A stretch of DNA of 64,000 nt from Aliirhizobium wenxiniae (GTDB lineage: Bacteria; Pseudomonadota; Alphaproteobacteria; Rhizobiales; Rhizobiaceae), in assembly GCF_019511445.1 (NCBI RefSeq), contig NZ_JAEUAN010000017.1:99152-163151 (forward strand), given 5' to 3'. The translations under genes and the position numbers were made by a program. Under the pieces are notes generated by a model. That model had not been told where the DNA came from and searched no databases. It was given only the letters and a program-made list of their open reading frames with translations. Within the stretch, counting starts at the first letter, position 1, and each line of letters begins with the position of its first letter. Positions 59,565 through 64,000 of the stretch are shown here, piece by piece.

Positions 59565-61310
59565 ATGTATGGGCAGATCGATGCCGATGCAAAAGACAGG
59601 CAAGCGCTTGACGAGACGCCGTCGATGTTTCGCCGGTTCCGTTCGGCTTGGCTTGCGCTTGGTTCGGCTGTTGTCCCCACGCTTGCTATCACCGCCGCCT
59701 TCGGAATCACCATCCCTTTTGCAGCCCTGCAACTGAGCGGCACCCAATTCAGAGCCGAGACGCAGATCGCGGTGACCACGCAAAGCGGGGCTGCTGTTCA
59801 TTCGGCCATTGAGGGGCTTGGGTCCAAGGCGGCTTTGGACAATGTTATCCGCACACTCAATCTCGCAAACGGCGAGGAAAATCGCCCGACGATCATTCGC
59901 GTCATCTCCGAAGTCCTGTCGGGGGACATGACGACGGTTTCGCAAGCCGAGGAAGCTGCACGTCAGCGGCTGCGGGATGCGATCTCCATCAATTATGATG
60001 CTGCCGGTAGCCGGATCGTGCTCGATGCGAAAGCCGATGATCCGCAGACGGCGGCCGCGATCGCAAATCAGCTGGGGCGCGAACTTCGGCGTGCGCTTGT
60101 CACAAGTGTCGGCGAAATGCCGAGTCCGCAGGTGGATGCCATGCGCAAGGCCGCCGACCGCGCCGAATCCGCGCTTGCAGGTTTCGTCGGCAAGCTGGAC
60201 GAAGAGACACGCAAAAAACTTCAGTCGCTTCATGACGATCGCCGCACGCTCGATGCCGACATCGCTGACACCGAACATCGCCTGGCCGAACTGGGCGACA
60301 AGCAGCAGATGGCATCGGGTATGAAACTCGCCGATGTACTGGCCAAGCCGCTGCCCGACAGCCTGGAATTTACCGGCCTGGAATACGAGCGCCAGCGCTA
60401 TGTGCAGGCGGAGCTGACCACGCAGCAGCTGGCTGTCAATCTCGGGCCGCTCCACCCGCGGCTGATCGCCGCCCAGGGCGCGCTGGATGGTGCAAGGCGT
60501 GATGTCGGCAGCGCGCTGCGCCAACTCGTTTCCTCGCTCAAGGATGATTTCGCGGCGACCACGAAATCCTTGGCTGAGCTCAACAATCGCAAGGCCGCGC
60601 TGGAAGCGGACAAGCCGCTGACCGAAACGGCTGCGCAGCTGTCATCCCTGCAGGTGGCCGCGGAAGAGGCGCGCCACAATCTCGAAAAGATCGAGGTAAC
60701 GTCTTCGTCCTCCAGACAGGTCATGACGTCCGCTCCGCCGGTCCTGCGTGCTGCATCGCCGACTGCGGCCGTGCAGCTTGGGCCGGATGTGTTAAGGCTC
60801 GCGGGCCTCGGCGCGCTTGTCGGCCTTCTCGCCGGTCTCACTATCGCGGCATTGCGTTATCGCCGTCAGACACGGCTGGCGGTGGAATTCGAAGAGATGC
60901 CAGTTCAACTGGATTTGCCCGAGCACGATCTTCTGCCCGAGCCGGCTGCATCGGTCGTCAGCGCCGACGAGCGCCGACTTCATCATTATGACGAGAATGA
61001 ACACCTCTTCGATAACGAACCGGAGCAGCGTTTCGCCGCCAATGACACGACCTTCGGTGACAGGATGCGCTCGCTGCTGATCGAAAACCGTTTGCCGGTA
61101 AAGGCGACGTATCTGCCGCCGAATGTCGGTGCATTGGTGGAAGAGTCCTTTAGCCGTCGCGGTGAGGAAAGCTGGCAGCGTTGGGAAGACGCGGCTGCGG
61201 ATGTTCCTGAATACGACCAGGAGGAGCTGCTGCAATTGCAGCGTGAACTGGCGGAGCTTCGCGAATTGGTGGCTGAACATGCAGCGCGTAAGCTGAAGGC
61301 AACCGGCTGA
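59565..61310 (+). CDS. Wzz/GumC-type polysaccharide chain-length determinant, no kinase domain
   Basis: A 581-residue inner-membrane protein. The first membrane segment (LGSAVVPTLAITAAFGITIPFAAL, about 27-52) is followed by a periplasmic helical domain with coiled coil (AADRAESALAGFVGKLDEETRKKLQSLHDDRRTLDADIADTEHRLAELG), the Pro-containing second membrane segment (VLRLAGLGALVGLLAGLTIAAL, about 410-431) and a cytoplasmic acidic tail of about 150 residues. No Walker A motif or tyrosine-rich tail is present, so it is a PCP protein without tyrosine kinase. It lies 88 bp after the TagA-like gene and has a good GAGGTGG site. Confidence 0.82.
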   Translation: MYGQIDADAKDRQALDETPSMFRRFRSAWLALGSAVVPTLAITAAFGITIPFAALQLSGTQFRAETQIAVTTQSGAAVHSAIEGLGSKAALDNVIRTLNLANGEENRPTIIRVISEVLSGDMTTVSQAEEAARQRLRDAISINYDAAGSRIVLDAKADDPQTAAAIANQLGRELRRALVTSVGEMPSPQVDAMRKAADRAESALAGFVGKLDEETRKKLQSLHDDRRTLDADIADTEHRLAELGDKQQMASGMKLADVLAKPLPDSLEFTGLEYERQRYVQAELTTQQLAVNLGPLHPRLIAAQGALDGARRDVGSALRQLVSSLKDDFAATTKSLAELNNRKAALEADKPLTETAAQLSSLQVAAEEARHNLEKIEVTSSSSRQVMTSAPPVLRAASPTAAVQLGPDVLRLAGLGALVGLLAGLTIAALRYRRQTRLAVEFEEMPVQLDLPEHDLLPEPAASVVSADERRLHHYDENEHLFDNEPEQRFAANDTTFGDRMRSLLIENRLPVKATYLPPNVGALVEESFSRRGEESWQRWEDAAADVPEYDQEELLQLQRELAELRELVAEHAARKLKATG

Positions 61311-61420
61311 TCCGGCACAAACTCCTTGCATTTGCCCGATCTGGACAGCATAGGGCGTGCACGGGCAATCGGCCGTCCGCCGATCCCCTCATTTTACGCT
61401 TCAGAAGCGAGGAGTTCACC

Positions 61421-62320
61421 GTGGCATTTGTGATCGATGGCAAGGAAGCAGCCGCTTCCGTGATTTCCGCCGTAACCGAGGCATCCGCATCGCTGGAAGG
61501 CAAGACCGGTATCAAGCCGGGCCTCGCGGTCATCATCGTCGGCGAAGATCCGGCAAGCCATGCCTATGTCAATTCCAAGGGCAAGATGGCCAAGCAGTGC
61601 GGCTTCAACTCCATCCAGCACACGCTGCCGGAAGAGACGACGCAGGAAGATCTGCAGGCGCTCGTCGACACGCTCAACGCCGATCCGGCCATTCACGGTA
61701 TTCTCGTCCAGCTGCCGCTGCCGAAGCATTTCGATAGCGACGCGATCATCCAGTCCATCCTGCCGGAAAAGGACGTCGATGGCCTGAACATCGCCAATGC
61801 CGGCAAGATCGCCACGGGCGACCTCGAGACCGGTCTCATCTCCTGCACCCCGGCTGGCTCCATGCTGCTCGTCAAGCGCGTTCACGGTGAGGATCTGTCA
61901 GGCCTCAACGCCGTCGTCATCGGCCGCTCCAACCTGTTCGGCAAGCCGATGGGGCTACTGCTCTTGGCCGCTAACGCCACCGTCACCATGGCGCATTCCC
62001 GCACCAAGGATCTCGCCTCCGTCTGCCGCAATGCCGATATTCTGGTCGCAGCCGTCGGCCGGGCCGAAATGGTCAAGCGCGACTGGGTCAAGCCGGGCGC
62101 AACCGTCATCGATGTCGGTATCAACCGCGTGCCGGCTCCCGAAAAGGGCGAGGGCAAGACCAAGCTCGTTGGCGACGTCGCTTTTGCCGAAGCTTCGGAG
62201 GTTGCGGCCTCGATCACGCCCGTTCCGGGCGGCGTCGGGCCGATGACGATTGCCATGCTGATGGCCAATACCGTTATCGCCGCACACCGCGCCTGCAGCC
62301 TGTCCGTGCCAAAATTCTAA
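61421..62320 (+). CDS. folD: Methylenetetrahydrofolate dehydrogenase / cyclohydrolase FolD
   Basis: A 299-residue bifunctional folate enzyme that interconverts methylene-, methenyl- and formyl-tetrahydrofolate. It shows PGLAVIIVGEDPASHAYVNSKGKMAKQCG with the catalytic Lys, the GILVQLPLPKH loop, the NADP-binding VVIGRSNLFGKPMGLLLL and the C-terminal PVPGGVGPMTIAMLMANT. The start is GTG 61421 after GAGGAGTTCACC. It is a housekeeping gene and marks the end of the surface-structure region. Confidence 0.98.
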   Translation: MAFVIDGKEAAASVISAVTEASASLEGKTGIKPGLAVIIVGEDPASHAYVNSKGKMAKQCGFNSIQHTLPEETTQEDLQALVDTLNADPAIHGILVQLPLPKHFDSDAIIQSILPEKDVDGLNIANAGKIATGDLETGLISCTPAGSMLLVKRVHGEDLSGLNAVVIGRSNLFGKPMGLLLLAANATVTMAHSRTKDLASVCRNADILVAAVGRAEMVKRDWVKPGATVIDVGINRVPAPEKGEGKTKLVGDVAFAEASEVAASITPVPGGVGPMTIAMLMANTVIAAHRACSLSVPKF

Positions 62321-62465
62321 AATTTGCACATTTGTCGCGCCATGGTTGCGCGATAGCCCCTTGATTCCTCAGCAGGAGCGTTAAATCATCACTCCGGTTG
62401 CCACGTCGTCGCATGTGGCAATCTTTCAGGTCGACTTAAACGATTTTGAGAGGGAGGAGGATTTG
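62321..62465 (+). promoter_or_regulatory. Upstream region of the sugar-binding protein gene
   Basis: A 145-bp gap between folD and the ABC-transporter gene. GAGGGAGGAGG at 62450-62460 is a very strong ribosome binding site and decides the start at ATG 62466, although the frame is open 17 codons further up. Confidence 0.5.
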
Positions 62466-63827
62466 ATGAGGACGTCTGTATGGATCGGCACCGCTATGGT
62501 TGCCTTGATCGCGGGCATGGCACATGCGCAGGAACTGAAGTTTCCGCCGGGTGAGGATGCCAAATTCAACTGGAAGAGTTTTGAGGATTTCAAGGCGGCG
62601 CATGCTGATCTCAAAGGCCAGAGCCTGACGCTGTTCGGTCCCTGGCGCGGTGAGGACGAAGTTCTCTTCAACAGCGTACTTGCCTATTTCAACGCCGCCA
62701 CCGGCATTAACGGCAAATACTCCTCGTCGGAAAACTACGAGCAGCAGATCGTCATCGACACCCAGGCAGGCTCGCCGCCGAATATCGCCATCATCCCGCA
62801 GCCTGGCCTTCTGGCCGACCTTTCCACCAAAGGGTTCCTCACTCCGCTCGGCCAGGAAAATGCCGATTGGGTGAAGACGAATTACGGCTCCGGCGAGGAC
62901 TGGATCCGCTATGGTACCTACAAGGGCAAGGATGGCAAGGAAGGGTATTTCGGCTTCCCCTTCAAGGCCGATCTCAAATCGCTGGTGTGGTATGTGCCGG
63001 AAAACTTCGAGGAAGCCGGTTACGAAATTCCCAAGACCATGGAGGACCTTGTCGCGCTGACCGACCAGATCGTCGAGGATGGCGGCGTGCCGTGGTGCAT
63101 CGGTCTCGGCTCCGGCGGCGCCACGGGCTGGCCGGCAACCGACTGGGTCGAGGATATGATGCTGCGCACCCAGACGCCGGAAACCTACGACAAGTGGGTG
63201 TCGAACGAGGTGAAGTTCGATGACCCGGCCGTCGTCGGCGCAATCGAGGAATTCGGCAAGTTCGCCAAGAACGAAAAATATGTCGCCGGCGGCGTGCCCG
63301 CCGTTGCCTCCACCGATTTCCGCGACAGCCCGAAGGGTCTCTTCGACATTCCGCCGAAATGCTACCTGCACCATCAGGCCTCCTTCGTCCCGTCCTTCTT
63401 CCCGCCGGACAAGGAACTCGGCGTCGATGCTGATTTCTTCTATCTGCCGACCTACGCCTCCAAGCCTGAGCTAGGCACCCCGGTTCTCGGTGCCGGCACG
63501 TTTTTCGCTATCACCAAGGATAGCCCCGCCGCCAAGGCCTTCATCGAGTTCGTGAAGACGCCGATCGCTCACGAGGTCTGGATGGCGCAGGCCTCGTTCC
63601 TCACGCCCTTCAAGGGCGTCAACCTGGACGCCTATGCCAACGACGTCCTGAGGAAGCAGGGCGAGCTCCTCACCAACGCCACGACCTTCCGCTTCGACGC
63701 TTCCGACCAGATGCCCGGCAAGATCGGCGCCGGCGCCTTCTGGACAGGCATGATCGATTATGTCGGCGGCAAGGACGCCAAGACGGCGGCAGGGGAGATC
63801 CAGAAGGCCTGGGATGGGTTGAAGTAA
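62466..63827 (+). CDS. aglE: Sugar ABC transporter periplasmic binding protein, AglE-like
   Basis: A 453-residue exported solute-binding protein: signal peptide SVWIGTAMVALIAGMAHAQ, then the family-1 extracellular binding fold (LTLFGPWRGEDEVLFNSVLAYFNAATGI, FPFKADLKSLVWYVPENFEEAGYEIPKTMEDLVALTDQI, LGAGTFFAITKDSPAAKAFIEFVKTPIAHEVWM). It resembles the rhizobial alpha-glucoside binding protein AglE, whose gene starts the aglEFGAK operon; the permease genes would lie beyond the window. Substrate specificity is inferred by recognition, not by residues. Confidence 0.85.
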   Translation: MRTSVWIGTAMVALIAGMAHAQELKFPPGEDAKFNWKSFEDFKAAHADLKGQSLTLFGPWRGEDEVLFNSVLAYFNAATGINGKYSSSENYEQQIVIDTQAGSPPNIAIIPQPGLLADLSTKGFLTPLGQENADWVKTNYGSGEDWIRYGTYKGKDGKEGYFGFPFKADLKSLVWYVPENFEEAGYEIPKTMEDLVALTDQIVEDGGVPWCIGLGSGGATGWPATDWVEDMMLRTQTPETYDKWVSNEVKFDDPAVVGAIEEFGKFAKNEKYVAGGVPAVASTDFRDSPKGLFDIPPKCYLHHQASFVPSFFPPDKELGVDADFFYLPTYASKPELGTPVLGAGTFFAITKDSPAAKAFIEFVKTPIAHEVWMAQASFLTPFKGVNLDAYANDVLRKQGELLTNATTFRFDASDQMPGKIGAGAFWTGMIDYVGGKDAKTAAGEIQKAWDGLK

Positions 63828-63847
63828 CGCTGCTCAGGTATGAAACA

Positions 63848-63985
63848 CCCCCTCTGGCCTGCCGGCCATCTCCCCCACAAGGGGGGGAGAGGAGCATCGG
63901 CGACCGCTCACCCCGTCTTTGAGTTTCGGTGGGTGCGGCAAGGTTAAGCCCTCCCCCTTGCGGGGAGGGTTGGGAGGGGACTTTC
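63848..63985. repeat. Palindromic intergenic repeat, RIME-like
   Basis: A GC-rich non-coding element starting CCCTCTGGCCTGCCGGCC with two hairpins: TCTCCCCC/GGGGGGGAGA (63869-63890, loop ACAA) and CCCTCCCC/GGGGAGGG (63949-63969). The wording matches the rhizobial intergenic mosaic elements (RIME) scattered through Rhizobiaceae genomes. It may also terminate the binding-protein transcript or separate it from the permease genes. Identification is from memory. Confidence 0.65.
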
Positions 63986-64000
63986 TTGATTGGCCGCGAT

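Overview
The window is a near-complete flagellar and motility gene cluster of a member of the Rhizobiaceae (Rhizobium, Agrobacterium, Sinorhizobium or a close relative), followed by a short surface-polysaccharide and housekeeping segment. The assignment rests on several traits read from the proteins: VisN/VisR and Rem regulators, the rhizobial motor proteins MotC and MotE, four tandem short flagellins, the FlaF/FlbT pair, CheD followed by CheT, and rhizobial gene order. No tRNA, rRNA, CRISPR array, insertion sequence, integrase or prophage gene was seen.

Layout. 1-1043: end of a chemotaxis operon (cheY tail, cheD, cheT). 1184-4648: fliF, then the master regulators visN-visR. 4660-12474 (minus): flgF-fliI-membrane orf, then motA-fliM-fliN-fliG-flhB. 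12690-18829 (plus): flgB-flgC-fliE-flgG-flgA-flgI-motE-flgH-fliL-fliP. 19340-22110 (minus): an unknown orf and a TPR/GT41 (O-GlcNAc-transferase-like) glycosyltransferase, divergent from four tandem flagellin genes flaA-flaD (22499-27051). 27248-32508: FliH-like protein, motB, motC, fliK, lytic transglycosylase. 32776-33447: first copy of rem. 33551-42141: a DUF1217 repeat protein (minus), flhA, fliR, FliJ-like, flgJ, FlgN-like, a membrane-anchored orf and glf. 42459-43130: second copy of rem. 43353-48750: flgE-flgK-flgL-flaF-flbT-flgD-fliQ. 49118-56437: a 2439-residue protein made entirely of about 305 in-register octapeptides. 56506-58554 (minus): a second TPR/GT41 glycosyltransferase. 58844-63827: a degenerate TagA/WecG-like protein, a chain-length-determinant protein, folD and an alpha-glucoside-type binding protein. 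The window ends in a palindromic intergenic repeat.

How it works together. VisN/VisR sit at the top and activate rem (known in S. meliloti). Rem activates the later genes. The export gate (FlhA, FlhB, FliP, FliQ, FliR), ATPase (FliI with FliH- and FliJ-like partners), basal body, hook and filament are all encoded here, as are the MotA/B stator with the periplasmic MotC/MotE. FlaF and FlbT, which control flagellin synthesis post-transcriptionally in relatives, fit with a conserved two-box leader element found in front of all four flagellin genes.

Most notable. (1) The giant octapeptide-repeat protein, with a higher-order 7/10/17-octad organisation, lies tail to tail with a GT41 enzyme and is full of Ser/Thr, which suggests a substrate-enzyme pair. 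(2) The rem gene is duplicated as about 845-bp near-identical direct repeats bracketing flhA-fliR and other essential flagellar genes. This arrangement could delete by recombination, and is well explained by tandem duplication followed by differential loss. (3) The four flagellin leaders share a two-box element. (4) flaA and flaB are mosaics with an almost identical surface-domain block.
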